DNA from: Armillaria gallica
Lineage: Eukaryota; Basidiomycota; Agaricomycetes; Agaricales; Physalacriaceae
Direction of reading: 5' to 3'
NCBI GenBank assembly: GCA_037576215.1
Contig: JBANDB010000014.1
Coordinates: forward strand, 1,116,001 to 1,180,000
DNA length: 64,000 bases
Part shown: in pieces, positions 52,434-63,439 of the stretch
Numbering within the stretch: position 1 is the stretch's first letter
Layout of the letters: each line of letters opens with the position of its first letter
The notes under the pieces: generated by a model
The model's database searches: none
Told to the model about the DNA's origin: nothing
Seen by the model: only the letters and a program-made list of their open reading frames with translations
Made by a program: the position numbers and the translations under genes

Positions 52434-55121
52434 TTATTCGCTCTCCTCGTCTTCATCCTCGTCTACCTCTTCTTCACTTTCTTCTTCTCCACTGTCTTGC
52501 TGCCCAATTTGCTGAATCAGAAGAGTCCCGATACTCCAACATTTCCGAATATTGTCCGTTTGCACTCCAGGTGTCAAACCCACGCCTCTAGCGGATGGTG
52601 ATGAATGCCACGCCCTCAGATCTTCCTCTTCCACTATATCTGCTTGGTATAGGGCTGCAAGTATCTGACCGAACAGAGGCATCCGTTCGGATGATGAACA
52701 GTGGGTCTAAACCATTTCGTCAAGAGGTCGGTCATGTGCAAAACGTGAAACAATTTTACCTGGAGAACGGAAATGGTTTCGACCGCGTCCACCCCTCCGA
52801 TTCTGTCAATAAGTCCGCCCCACCTTTGTATGACGTTAGTTATCTCCGCACGCTGAGCAGCACCTCCACTTTCGACAATCCTGACGCGCTCGACTATAGC
52901 TGCAACTACAGCCTCTCGGACACGTGAAAGAGGGACATTGCTAGCCATCCGGAGAGTCTTCAGTTCAACAGCAGCGTTGTCGATGGAATGCCCTTCCGCA
53001 AAAGCCCGCTCAAGAGACTGAGTAACTTCGGCACGAAATTCATTTTCTGCAATAGCATCCGAGGACGGTAGGTTGATAGCAGACTTATCCAATACAAGAC
53101 CAGGTTCGAGGCTCGTTTTGAAGTCATCGTCCTCGTCTGATGAAGATCCGTCCTCGCCATCAGACGACGCGGAACTGTCATCTTCCAAATCGGAAGGATC
53201 ATCACCTGGATATGTGTGTCAGTAAGATGAGGGTTAGGGAAATTAAGGAACATGTGAACGGACCTAGCCGCATGAACCGCTGGTTCGTATGATTCTCGAC
53301 ATCGTCTTCGTCTTCGTCGTCAGGTGCGTCCCTGGGCCACACAATGGCATTCGAATCCTTTCCCAATTGCACAGATATTGATGACTGACCTGTGTCATGG
53401 GTCTTCAAGTCAGTATCACGGGCGCTGAGCGCTATTGCAAAGATAACGCACTGGCTTCTATTTCTTCCAAATCGGAATCCTCTTCGTCCTCGTCCTCTTC
53501 CTCGTCTTCTGGGTTTCGTTTCTTCGACAGCCGCTCAAAAGGCGGAAGAACTGCACCGGGGCCTACAACCACCTCATCGCCAAGTAAACATCCTCGCACT
53601 ATCCTCGATCTATCTTTGATGATCACTCCTTCGCCAATGATGCTCTTCTCAACCATACATTCTGGGCCTATACTTACGCCGTCAAATATGTATGAGTCGG
53701 TGATAATGCTCCCAGCGCCAATGATGCAGTCGCGTCCAATCACTGAAGACTTTATCTGAACGTCCTCTAGTATTTGGGTACGAGATCCGATCAGCGTGTT
53801 ATTCCCAACTGTACTTGTACTGATAATTCAATCAGAGTCAAAATGTAAACACAGTGCGGAGATAGATATCACACACCGAGCAAGGGTCACCGTAGAACCT
53901 TTTGCAATGTATTTGTTGCCACGAATATGCTCGTAAGCGTGATCACCGGGATGATTGTCATCTGGTACTAGAGGGAACGCCCACCGGGAAAGGATATCCT
54001 TGCTGTAAAATGTATATCATTAGACTACGCCAAGGAAATGTAGCAGAAATAGTACCTGACTGAGTCATAGCTCTTTGTATCTTTAACTCGAGCTGCATAT
54101 CCCTCTTTGGCAATGTAACAATAAATATTTTTCATGAGTAGATCCGAAGTGAGGACACCATGCACAAAGTCTCTTCGAAGGTCGAGATAGTCGAAATTGT
54201 CTTGAAAAAGTGAGGGGACCTACTACTATTAGAATTAGATACTAGTGTTCAAATTTGCGAGACTCACCTCCACAGAGCATACGTCGATAGAGCAATCAAT
54301 AAGGTCGTTCCGTATTTCGACTTCTCGATGCTCAGCAAAGATTTCTCGAGGTATATGCGCTTTCTTGGTCGATGGATAACCCGTGACAGGTTCATAATGC
54401 AAACATTCCGACGTCTCTGTATCCAGAACGAACACGGAAGAGTCGCCCTTTGATCTAGAAAGCTTATTTTACTCAATGCAGGACAGCAGACAGGCAAAAC
54501 TCACCTTGTCCGATGCTTGACACCACTCTCTTTAACTACCATAGTCATGATTGCATCTTTATTCGTCTTTCTGCGCTCTTTGTGCACCCGAACAACCTCG
54601 TCTATACGGATGTTGCTGACCAAGTCGCCCATGACGAGGACAAAGTCACTTGTCACTAATCCACGCGTATAAACGTCGCGCATGGCATCTCCAGGCGAAT
54701 ATGTTTCCTTTGCAGTCATTATAGGTACGATTTTGAGGTCAGATCCAGGCTTGCTCCATCGCGATTCCCTGGTAGACCGTGAATCAAAGTGCAATCGCTG
54801 TAAGAATTGAGAAGTACGCGATGGCAGCCTTGACTTGTTCCGAGTGTGATCGACACATCACGAAAATTTCTTGTACGCCAGCTAGGGCAAGACTTTCAAA
54901 CGTCCAGTCGAGTAAAGGTGCATTGCAGACAGGGAGCAAGCACTGAATAAGAAAATCAGTTCATCGCTGAGACAGAAAAAAAAGAGAAATACTCGAGGCT
55001 TTCGCGTCGTCAACGGCTTGAACCGCTTGTTAAAACTGTCAGCAAGAACCACGGCCTGAAGAACGTCATCTTCAGCTCCAATCAATTTATCTTTCCCATG
55101 ACTGGAAGATTTCGGTGCCAT
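52434..55121 (-). CDS. GCD6: Translation initiation factor eIF2B, epsilon subunit (Gcd6)
   Basis: Catalytic subunit of the guanine nucleotide exchange factor for eIF2 in the cytosol. The nucleotidyltransferase-like N terminus reads DVLQAVVLADSFNKRFKPLT, then CLLPVCNAPLLDWTFESLAL and YTRGLVTSDFVLVMGDLVSN. The left-handed beta-helix repeats are clear: MIGRDCIIGAGSIITDSYIF, then GVSIGPECMVEKSIIGEGVI and VRGCLLGDEVVVGPGAVLPP. An acidic spacer follows, then the C-terminal W2 HEAT domain, ending in CWSIGTLLIQQIGQQDSG and a Glu/Asp-rich tail. About nine introns. The ATG at 55121 (MAPKSSSHGKDK) opens the conserved frame; length about 730 residues, normal. Acidic stretches and motifs for the exchange reaction are in place, so it should be functional. 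Confidence 0.93.
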
Positions 55122-55608
55122 GGCCGTCGACAGAGATGAATGTAAAAGACTAACTCACGTTGCCGACCAATAATGTGACTCATGTGTCATTGCCATTTCA
55201 CATCTTGAAGCTTAAGACAGACATATTCGCGCCAAAAAAATCAATATGGAAGCGGAAGCGATTACAGGAAGCCTAATGACATGGGAGCACGATCCGATAA
55301 AAAGAAGGATGGGTATTCAATCAGAATCGAATTAATAAGAAACGGATAAGGCTCGTCGTGATAATGGTGTCGTGAAGAAAAAAAATGTGAGAACCAGATC
55401 CAGATGTATCATAGTAAGAACGGATAACCAAAACATGGCTGATGGAGTGGACATATCCATGACTGCAATAATGGTTAGAATGGGGAGAGGAGATGAAAAG
55501 GATCACTGAAAGCCAAGACAACACAAGGTTATAAAAAATGCTCATGAAAGGTCGTTCAATAGAATATAGAGATGATGATGGTCCAGGAAAAGAGAAACAA
55601 AAACACCC
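55122..55608. other. Intergenic region between GCD6 and the Ala/Glu-rich gene
   Basis: About 490 bp upstream of GCD6 and 3' of the next minus-strand gene. A/T-rich with purine runs; no gene is supported. Confidence 0.35.
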
Positions 55609-56851
55609 TTATGCCGCAGCGGCAACCACAGGCGTTGCTACAGGAGCAGCAGCAACCTCAGGCTTCGACTCCTCGGTCGCGATAGGCTCGGACTTGGGCT
55701 CGGCAGCAGCCTCAGCAACAGGTTCCGATGCAGGGTTCTCCAGAGGAGCAACTGGGGTTGGTTCTTCAATCTTCGGTGGGTTTTCATCAACCTTGGGAGG
55801 GTGAGCGACCTCTGCCTTGGGTTTAGTCTTGAAGAAGTCGCCAACACGGGCGGACAGACGGCGGCCGACTTTGCTAGCCTTCACCTTCTCCTCTTTCTTC
55901 TCCTCCTTCTGAAGGCCAATCAGCGATAGAGCGAGAGATTTATAGATCGACGCACCTTCTCTTCTTTAGCCTCCTCGGGGGCAGCTTCGGCGGCAGCCTC
56001 AGCAGGGGCAGCCTCCGCAGCAGTCTCACTGCGAACGATGTTAGCCCGAGATAAGATAGAACGAGTTAGCACTCACGTCTCCTTCACGGGCTCAGCAGCA
56101 GGGGCCTCCTCAGCTTTCGCGGGCTCAGCAGCCTCCGCGGGAGCTTCGGTGGCGGACTCCTCCTTGGCAGACTCCTCAGCAGTAGCCGGAGTCGTCTTGT
56201 GGGAGTTGTAAGTATAAAAGGGACAGAAGTATGGTCAGGCTACTTACCTCGGACCCTTCCTTCTTTTTCTCCTTCTTTGGGCTCTTAGCGGTCTTGACCT
56301 TCTTCTCAACCTTGGCCTTCTGATCCTTGAAAGGCGCGAGGAGTTTGGCGAGGAGACCAGGGCTCTTGGGTCGGTCTTCCTTCTTAGGGGCCTCGGCCTC
56401 TGCAGCCTAGATCGAGTCACAATTGAGTCTCGTGATAAGAGGGAACTAGAACTACGGTACTCACAGGCGCAGCGTCGTCCTTGGCCTCCTCCTTGGCTTC
56501 TTCAGCGGCGGGAGTAGCCTCAGCCTCAGCGGCAGGTGCAGGTGTTTCTTCAGCGGCAGCAGCGGGAGCCTCCTGCAGATAAGGTTATGAGACGAGCTCA
56601 ACAAAAGCACAACAATAATAACACGCACCGCGGCCTTCACCTCCTCCTTGGGTGCTTCCTAGGAAGATGAGAAAGGCGATAAGGAAAAAAGTAAGAGGAA
56701 AAAGGGAACAAAGAAAACCAACAGGAGTAGGCTCCTCGGCCTTGGGCGCCTCAGCGGCAGGAGCAGCCTCAACAACGGGTGCGGGGGTCTCAACAGGCTT
56801 GGCCTCCTCGACGGGAGCAGCGGGAACGGGGGTGGTCTCAGGCGCAGACAT
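55609..56851 (-). CDS. Ala/Glu/Pro/Lys-rich disordered protein, function unknown
   Basis: Not recognised. Joined exons give about 300 residues of extremely low complexity: MSAPETTPVPAAPVEEAKPV, runs of AAEAPKAEEPTPV, a more ordered basic island RPKSPGLLAKLLAPFKDQKA then KVEKKVKTAKSPKKEKKK, more Ala/Glu, then VKASKVGRRLSARVGDFFKT and a second low-complexity block ending APVATPVVAAAA. Two repeated basic amphipathic islands (LLAKLLAPFK and RRLSARVGDFF) suggest membrane or partner binding between disordered spacers. At least five introns, several of whose borders are placed by frame only. Strong composition bias and clean start make the gene real; a stress-type or cell-cortex role is only a guess. 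It reads away from the SUR7-type gene. Confidence 0.78.
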
Positions 56852-57917
56852 TATGGGAGAAAGCTGTCAAAATGTCGCACAGTGAGCAGATGGGTAAAAA
56901 AGAGAAAAAAGCGGTAAATGGATACGAACATAAAAAGGGTATTAACTGACAAGAGAGAGACAGATTATGCGTGCAACGCAGCCTTGAAACCCACTGGGAT
57001 GAGGGATGAGTGAAAAGAAAGGGCAGGATGCGGAAACAGGAAAGGGACGAGTCCAAATAAATGCAAAAGGGTCATGTTTGCCTGTGTTTGTCTCCTGTAC
57101 CAAACCCTATTCCCTGGCCAAACGGGAGGGCGATTGTGGGAAAAACAGGCTAGACTGAATTGAATCATACGATCTGAGAGGGACAAAGGTTGGCGACTTG
57201 CAAAGCCTTTTATTTCCTTGCTGAGCATATTCGAATGAAAGGATGTACGCAAATATCTCGATGCTGTCCAGGTCTCGATTGATTGTTCGCAGTCGTTGAT
57301 ACCTTTCCGTATCAGCTGTTCAAATTTGTCGTAAAAAATCGAAGCATCAATATTCTCTTAGCGACATCAATAATTTTTCAGCAGCCGCAAATCACGTCAA
57401 AGCTTGACCCTCTGATAGCGGGCCGTTATAACTGCCTTTATGTTCTCTTTGTCCCCCTGCTGCCCTTCTCCACTGCCTCCAATGCCTTATCTCTGCATTT
57501 CTCTTTATTCCGTTTGTTTCTCTGCATTTCTTCGTCTTTTCAATTTCGTCTTTTCCGATTCTTATCTGTCAAAAGTCTCCTGGCAACGCGCGTGGCAAAT
57601 TGAATACCCTCGATCCTTCTCTCCCGACGGTTCCGCCTACTTATCGTTCCAGAGCTCTCTTATGGCTCGATGTGGCGGCGTCGTCCGAATTCTGTCACTT
57701 TGCACCTTCGACTTACAAAAATACGTTACGGTTCCGGTAATCGCTGCTTCAGGGTCCCGGTCATCACGTACTTCAAAATCCAACGATGGAGTGGAGCTTT
57801 TCTCTCATGCTCCGTTAAATAGCCTAAAGGCATGAGCGCTCCTCTTGGCTCCGCTGCCCCTCATTTGCCTACTTATTAGAACGCGATAATTGCCCTTGTC
57901 CATGATCGAATATCCAC
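56852..57917. promoter_or_regulatory. Divergent intergenic region of about 1.07 kb (Ala/Glu-rich gene / Sur7-like gene)
   Basis: Between divergent starts, with pyrimidine-rich stretches (CTTTTC tracts at 57440-57560) as in fungal leaders. Short ATG frames on both strands lack coding character. Long leaders or a leader intron are possible. Confidence 0.4.
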
Positions 57918-58878
57918 ATGTTAGCCTCGATCACGCCGTTTGTCTCTTTGAGTGCCTTTGTCCTTCTTCTCCTGGTCTCCCTCTCTGTGCCCATTATCAA
58001 GTCTCTTTTCCTCTTCCGGCTCACTGCCGACGCTACAAACCTATATGGTGTCGCCGACGCCAAAGGATCCGCCACTTTTGGTGTATGGGGATATTGTGTC
58101 TCCGCAATTGATATCTCGTCAGTGACTTTTATTCGTCCTTCTCAATCAATGTGACGAGAATCTCCGTAGTATTGCAGCGATAAGTCAAACCAGTACGTCA
58201 GCTGAATGCACCGACCCCAAACTGGGTTACACTTTCGATAGCACAATCGCAGAGGCCTTGTAAGGCTACTGATTATCCCCAGCTGACTGTTTCTGACTGT
58301 ACTCAGGCATGTAGAGCAATATGCCGATCTCATCAATAAAGGCTCTGCGGCTGCCCTGGTACTGCATCCCATCGGTATGCTGTTACGCTATTCTTGCGCT
58401 ATTCATTTCGTTGATATCGCCTTCTTTCGTATCTAGCCTGTGGACTGGCCTTCTTGACCTTCCTATCTTCCCTGTTTATCCTCTGTCGCGGAACCGGACG
58501 CATGCCTTCGCTATGCACTCTCGGCATCGGGCTCGTCGCTGCCATCCTCACCACCATCGCTTTCCTGATTGACGTCATCGTGGTCGCAATCATTAGGCAC
58601 CGTGTGAACGATGAAACTGATGGGCAACTTCAATTAACATGGGGCAACGCGGTGCGTGGATCTTATCCTTCGGTATATCACACAGGTCTGTTCAATTTCA
58701 TTTGATATATCAGGTGTGGATGGTCTTGGGCGCGACCGTCGCGCTCTGGCTTGGAATCGTCGGTTCATGCTGTGGCATATGTGCCTGTGGAAGACACCGG
58801 TATGTCGCTCATTATCATTGACTGCTCGCTTCATCATCTCGTTAATGGCGTAACAGACATAAGGGCGGAAGGTACTAA
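57918..58878 (+). CDS. Sur7/PalI-family four-helix membrane protein
   Basis: Predicted plasma membrane protein of the Sur7/Rim9 (PalI) group, which act in eisosomes or in pH sensing. The first helix ITPFVSLSAFVLLLLVSLSV doubles as a signal anchor. The outer loop keeps GVWGYCVSAID and ECTDPKLGYTFDS, the cysteine pattern of the family. Three more helices: PIACGLAFLTFLSSLFILC, TLGIGLVAAILTTIAFLIDV, and WMVLGATVALWLGIVGSCCG followed by basic GRHRHKGGRY. About five introns; the first acceptor is the TAG before TATTGCAGCG, which keeps frame. About 230 residues. Rim9/PalI versus Sur7 cannot be separated from sequence alone. Confidence 0.83.
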
Positions 58879-59260
58879 GTACTCGATCGCATCTAAGCGA
58901 TTGCAAATGTTTCTTTTGATAAGATACACCTGAACCGTTTTTGGACTAGTCTCTTTATTCTATCCAAGCACCCCTGTATATCAGATCCCTCACGTCTGCT
59001 GGATGTCTGTTGTAGTCGAAATAAATTGTATTTTTAATGTTCGTTTTAGAAGTATTGCTCTGGGAGCGACCAACGTCTCATGTCCAACGTCGCAACTCAT
59101 TTATTGTTTCTCTTGACCATCATAGATTAGAGAGGCACCCGCCTGATGGAAGGATCGTGAAACAATAGAATATGCTCAAGTAACGATATCCATGTGGAAC
59201 ATAGGATTGCATAATGATATGATCAGCCTAGGCCCCTTCCTCACTGTTGTAGACTACTTG
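58879..59260. other. Convergent 3' intergenic region, Sur7-like / NOP2
   Basis: About 380 bp between converging stops, A/T-rich. No gene or RNA is supported. Confidence 0.35.
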
Positions 59261-61664
59261 TTACGCTGTAGCTGTTACAGCGGAAGTGACTGGAGGGGGC
59301 TTTGTCCGAGGCGGTGGCCGTAAGCCCTTCGCTTTCATACGTCGGCGTTTGGCATCTACGAGAGAATATCCCACAGTTAATAGAACGAATCGTAACAAGA
59401 TGGAAGGAGCGAACCTTCGAGATACGGCCGATCTTCGTCTGAATCGAACGCTGCGGCTTCCGTATCTTCAGCAACCTCCAGCCCTTGTGGGACGGCTTCA
59501 TCCTGCTGCGTAGCGACCGGACGTTCTTTGCCCTTCTTCTCAACTTTGAACTTCGCAACAAAGAAACCATCCATATTGTGCACATGGGGATAGAACCGCC
59601 GGGTCAACTTGACGCTCGGATGGAAAGTCTTCCCGCGATACTTCGTATAGCCCTCTCGCCCGAACTCAAGACGAGTATCAACTAGTTTGACGTTCGGCCG
59701 TTTCTTTAGAGCGTAGTCCACTACCGCCTCGTTCTCGTCCACGGTAACGGAACAGGTCGAATACACTAGGTATCCACCGGTCTTCGACTCGGGGCTGACA
59801 CTATCAATGGCGCAGAGAATAAGCTGTTTTTGGAGATGCGACAATAATGTGAAATCGCGTTCGGACTAACGACGGAATTTATGAGAAGGAGCATGTGGTG
59901 ATTGGAAAGAAGCAAGATACCTTGTTAACTTTCACGCTTGAATCCTTGCTAATGACGCCCGTGCCGCTGCAAGGAGCATCTAGCAAGACCCGGTCGAATC
60001 CTCCCATAACCTTAGGAAACTCCCGACCATCATGAGAGCAGACGATGACATTCTTGCAACCCAGACGATGCACATTCGCTGTAAGACTCTTTGTTCGGGC
60101 TTTATTCGCATCGTTAGCAAAAACTACTCCGGTATTTTGCAGAAGAGCAGCAATGTGCGTGGTTTTCCCTCCAGGGGCAGAAGCCATATCCAGGATGCGC
60201 TCATTTGGCTCTGGTGCTAGGGCTATTACGGGGAGAAAAGAAGACGCTGCTTGAAGCATGTAATGTCCGGCGAGATATTCAGGAGTAGCGCCTGTTGATA
60301 TATAAATTTTTGAAACAAAAACGCTAAAGATAAGGATCCGTACCGATGGGGACACTGCTCTCAAAGACCTGCAACCCAACATTCGTCCATTTACCTATAG
60401 GTTCCAGATTAACTCCGCGATTAACTAGTGTCTGCGCAAGGTCGCGCCGCCGAGTCCGTAGAGTGTTCGTTCTAATCGTAACAGGACGGGATACTTCGTT
60501 GGCTTCAAAGAACTCAATAGCCTGTAAAATAAGTATGAAATGATAAAATACAGGGACTCAAAACACGGCGTACCTCGGCGATGGGAAAGAGAAGAAACAA
60601 CTTCTCCGCCAAAAAGTCATTATACCCATAGTAACTTGCAATGTCGGCAAGAAGTTGATCAGTATATTCCGATCGAGAGCTACACAAGAGAAACCATCAG
60701 TATAGATTGATATCGTGGAAGGAGCCATGCTTACCGTCCCGGTTCAGCCAGCTTCTTGAACCTACCCAACACCCGTACGCATTCTCTCATGCGTCGCTGT
60801 ACGAGTTGCACATCTGGACCACCTGACTTCTTCTCCTCTTCCCTCTCGGCAGCTGTAGGTAAATGAAATTTATCCTCCTCATCCACCTCGTCGACATCGT
60901 CGTCCATGTCGAGATCATCATCCCCTTCGTCGAGTGCTGCCTGCTGCAATTCTTCAGCGTCCAATTCGGCCTCAGCAGCAGCTTTTGCATCTAATGCGCG
61001 AGACCGAGCCTCCATGTTAGCCATAGTTGTAGGACCATCCTCATCGGACTCTTCCTCGTCAGAATCTGAGGATTTGTCGGAACCCGTGGGTATAATTTTT
61101 GTAGGTCTTTCGCTCTGCTTCGACTTTTTGGCTTTTGAAGGAAGGACAGGTTCATCCTCTTCATCATCGTCGCTGAATTGGAACTCTTGGACGGGCCCTC
61201 GCAGAGGTTCGTCGCTAATATTATGTGAGGTGAATATTGAAGCATGTAAAGTCGATGAATAGACACACTCTTCCACGTCTAAATCATCAAAATCATCGAC
61301 CACAAGTGACCTGCGAGAAAATTTAGACCATGATCAACCTCAAAGATGCTGAGAGTACGCACGCATCCAAATCTGCTTGTTCTTCGACATCCTCCCACCC
61401 GTCTAGAGACTCTGAATCCACCTGAGCCTTTTGTTTCCCATTCACAGGTGTTGCCTTTGCCTTGACAAATTCCTTTGTTTTGACCTTGATAGAGCTCTTC
61501 GACTTTGTTTTGACATGACCTGTTTCCTTCAGCTTCTTCGGGGGTCTGGGGGCAGTCTCCTTGTCATTGAGGTCATTTCCAGCCTTTCGTTTTCGAGACA
61601 GATCTAGACGTTTTGGTTCGAGTGGTTCTGGTGCACCCTGCTTGTTCTTAGCGCGACGACCCAT
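59261..61664 (-). CDS. NOP2: Nop2, nucleolar 25S rRNA cytosine-C5 methyltransferase
   Basis: Nucleolar m5C methyltransferase needed for 60S ribosome biogenesis. N terminus is basic ([40 protein letters not shown]) then strongly acidic ([20 protein letters not shown]). The NOL1/NOP2 domain: [60 protein letters not shown]-binding [39 protein letters not shown] with the catalytic PCSGTG, and the TCS motif in [20 protein letters not shown]. The C terminus ends with a short basic exon ([17 protein letters not shown]) and stop at 59261. About nine introns. Start ATG 61664. All catalytic cysteines are present. Confidence 0.94.
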
Positions 61665-61761
61665 GATAGCGGATGGAGGACGAAAATTTAAAAATACAGA
61701 GTACAAAAAACTTCGATCGTTGTTTGGCATTATGTACCATTACCATTATCCCGGCCCGCCT

Positions 61762-62473
61762 TTACCCCAGCCTCAAGCCCAGCGCAAGCCCAGCGACGAA
61801 CGATGCCCGCGGTTGAAAGTCTGCCGTCAGGAAATCTACGATCCATTTGAACGAGGAATATAGCGTTGGCGATTTCTTCCTGCCGGTCGCGTCCGTTGTG
61901 TAGAACAGATTCTCAAAACGTCCCCCCATTTTAACCCAATCGACGCGTATAACAGAGAATGACACGAGGTACTGTTATCACCTTGTAAGAAATGGAATCG
62001 CACAGAACATAACAAACTTGCCTGGAGAAGCACAAAGATTCCGCCTAAGAAAAAGGCCATTGCTTTCGCGCCTTTTTTGATGAATACCCCGGAACATATA
62101 CCTGCGACGGTACCAAAAGAAAGCTCGTATATCGATACCGAGGATGAGGGCGGCGGTGGAAGGACCTCGGATTGAGCTGACGGTTCCATTGCTGTCGGAG
62201 CTAAATCCAAAAGATAAAGGTCTGCCACCGAGCACAGTGAAATATTGTCGTACCATCGCAATGAATGGAAGACCTAGTGGCCAGGAAGGTTCCGAGTCCT
62301 ACCCCTGCAACACCAGCTGTTTTGAAAAAGCGCGGCGCAAAAGAGAAGCATGATTTCGTTGCTGCCGTAGAGCTGAAGCGAAAGCGGTAAGGATATCCGG
62401 TCCTGAGGCAATTCTGGCGGTAGAATGGCGGCGCAGCAAATCGAAGGCGAGGACGAAATAGCATGGAAGACAT
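61762..62473 (-). CDS. FUN14-domain mitochondrial outer membrane protein (FUNDC1-like)
   Basis: Predicted FUN14-family membrane protein; animal FUNDC1 is a mitophagy receptor, yeast roles are less clear. N terminus MSSMLFRPRLRFAAPPFYRQ with many Arg/Phe and no acidic residues is like a mitochondrial targeting peptide, followed by a helix (TAGVAGVGLGTFLATRSS). The FUN14 domain reads SVSIYELSFGTVAGICSGVF, IKKGAKAMAFFLGGIFVLLQ and YLVSFSVIRVDWVKMGGRFE. It ends with a further helix AGLALGLRLG. Three introns, the first joining HCD to APTAMEPS. About 200 residues. ATG 62473 was taken as start. The LC3-binding Y-x-x-L of animal FUNDC1 was not seen. Confidence 0.8.
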
Positions 62474-62526
62474 AGTAGCAAGAAGAGTGACGTCAAAGGG
62501 AGACGCCGCGTTTGGTAACAACGACC
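62474..62526. promoter_or_regulatory. 53-bp divergent gap between FUN14 and Hv1 start codons
   Basis: The starts at 62473 (minus) and 62527 (plus) are separated by only 53 bp, so leaders and promoters must overlap or extend into the other gene. Confidence 0.5.
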
Positions 62527-63293
62527 ATGACCGATCCAGAGCAGCAACCCTTGCTACATGCAGAACAAGACACGGGCACCCTCGATTCCTGGCACAGCAA
62601 ATTGGGAGAAATCCTCGAGGCTCAGCTCTTCCACAAGGTCGTAATCGCTTTGGTAAGAATTATCAATTGCAATCTTGGGGGACAGACGAATAAATATTTA
62701 ATTTCTGTTTCTATAGATCACCATTGACGCTGCTTGCGTGCTTGCAGATCTAGGATACACCCTCCTGTCAACTTCAAACTGTACTCCAACGGGCCCAGAA
62801 GGTCCCCAGTGGCTCGAAGTTCTTGCCCATATCTCTCTCGTCATCACCACATTCTTCCTCGTTGAAATTCCTCTTGCCCTTTGGGCCTTCGGCCTCCAAT
62901 ATTATAATCCCCTCGGACAGGTTACCCATGCTTCACTGCACCTGTTTGATGCTGCCATCATCATAACGACTTTTGTTCTGGAGATTACCTTGAAAGGTAA
63001 AGAAAGGGAACTTGGCGCATTGCTTATTGTTCTCCGTCTGTGGCGCTTGGTGAAGCTTGTCGGCGGTGTGTTATTATTCCTTCCACTTCCAGTTCCATCA
63101 TCTCAACGCCACTGTCATAGGAATTACCGTGGGTGCCGGCGAAATATCAGAAGAAAATGACCATGTTCTTCTGGATACGCGCCGACAGCTCGAGAGCTTA
63201 AAATCCGAACTTGAAATTGTCAGTCGTGAGAACAGAGAACTCAAAGCACGATTGGGATGGAATATTCAAGGGCCAGAGACAGCCGAATTATGA
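62527..63293 (+). CDS. Voltage-gated proton channel, Hv1 family
   Basis: Predicted proton channel built from a lone voltage sensor. S1: FHKVVIALITIDAACVLADL, with Asp in the position of the selectivity Asp (IDAACVLADL against the animal LDALLVLAEL pattern). S2: ISLVITTFFLVEIPLALWAF. S3: HLFDAAIIITTFVLEITLKG. S4: LLIVLRLWRLVKLVGG, where R-L-W-R-L-V-K gives the R-x-W-R-x-x-R ladder with Lys in the third place. The C terminus is a predicted coiled coil (DTRRQLESLKSELEIVSREN), as in dimeric Hv1. Three exons; about 210 residues. Fungal Hv1 proteins are known. The start ATG 62527 gives a complete N terminus. Confidence 0.86.
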
Positions 63294-63439
63294 TTTTCCT
63301 GCATAATCTATAACGTGGATATACATGATAGTAGGGCTACAAAGTTTGGTGCGTGGGTAAAGTTCGGTGTTAGTGTGAAATGGCAGTCCAACAGTAACTG
63401 TTCGTCGTCTAAAGTCATCAAGATATACCAATAACTCCG

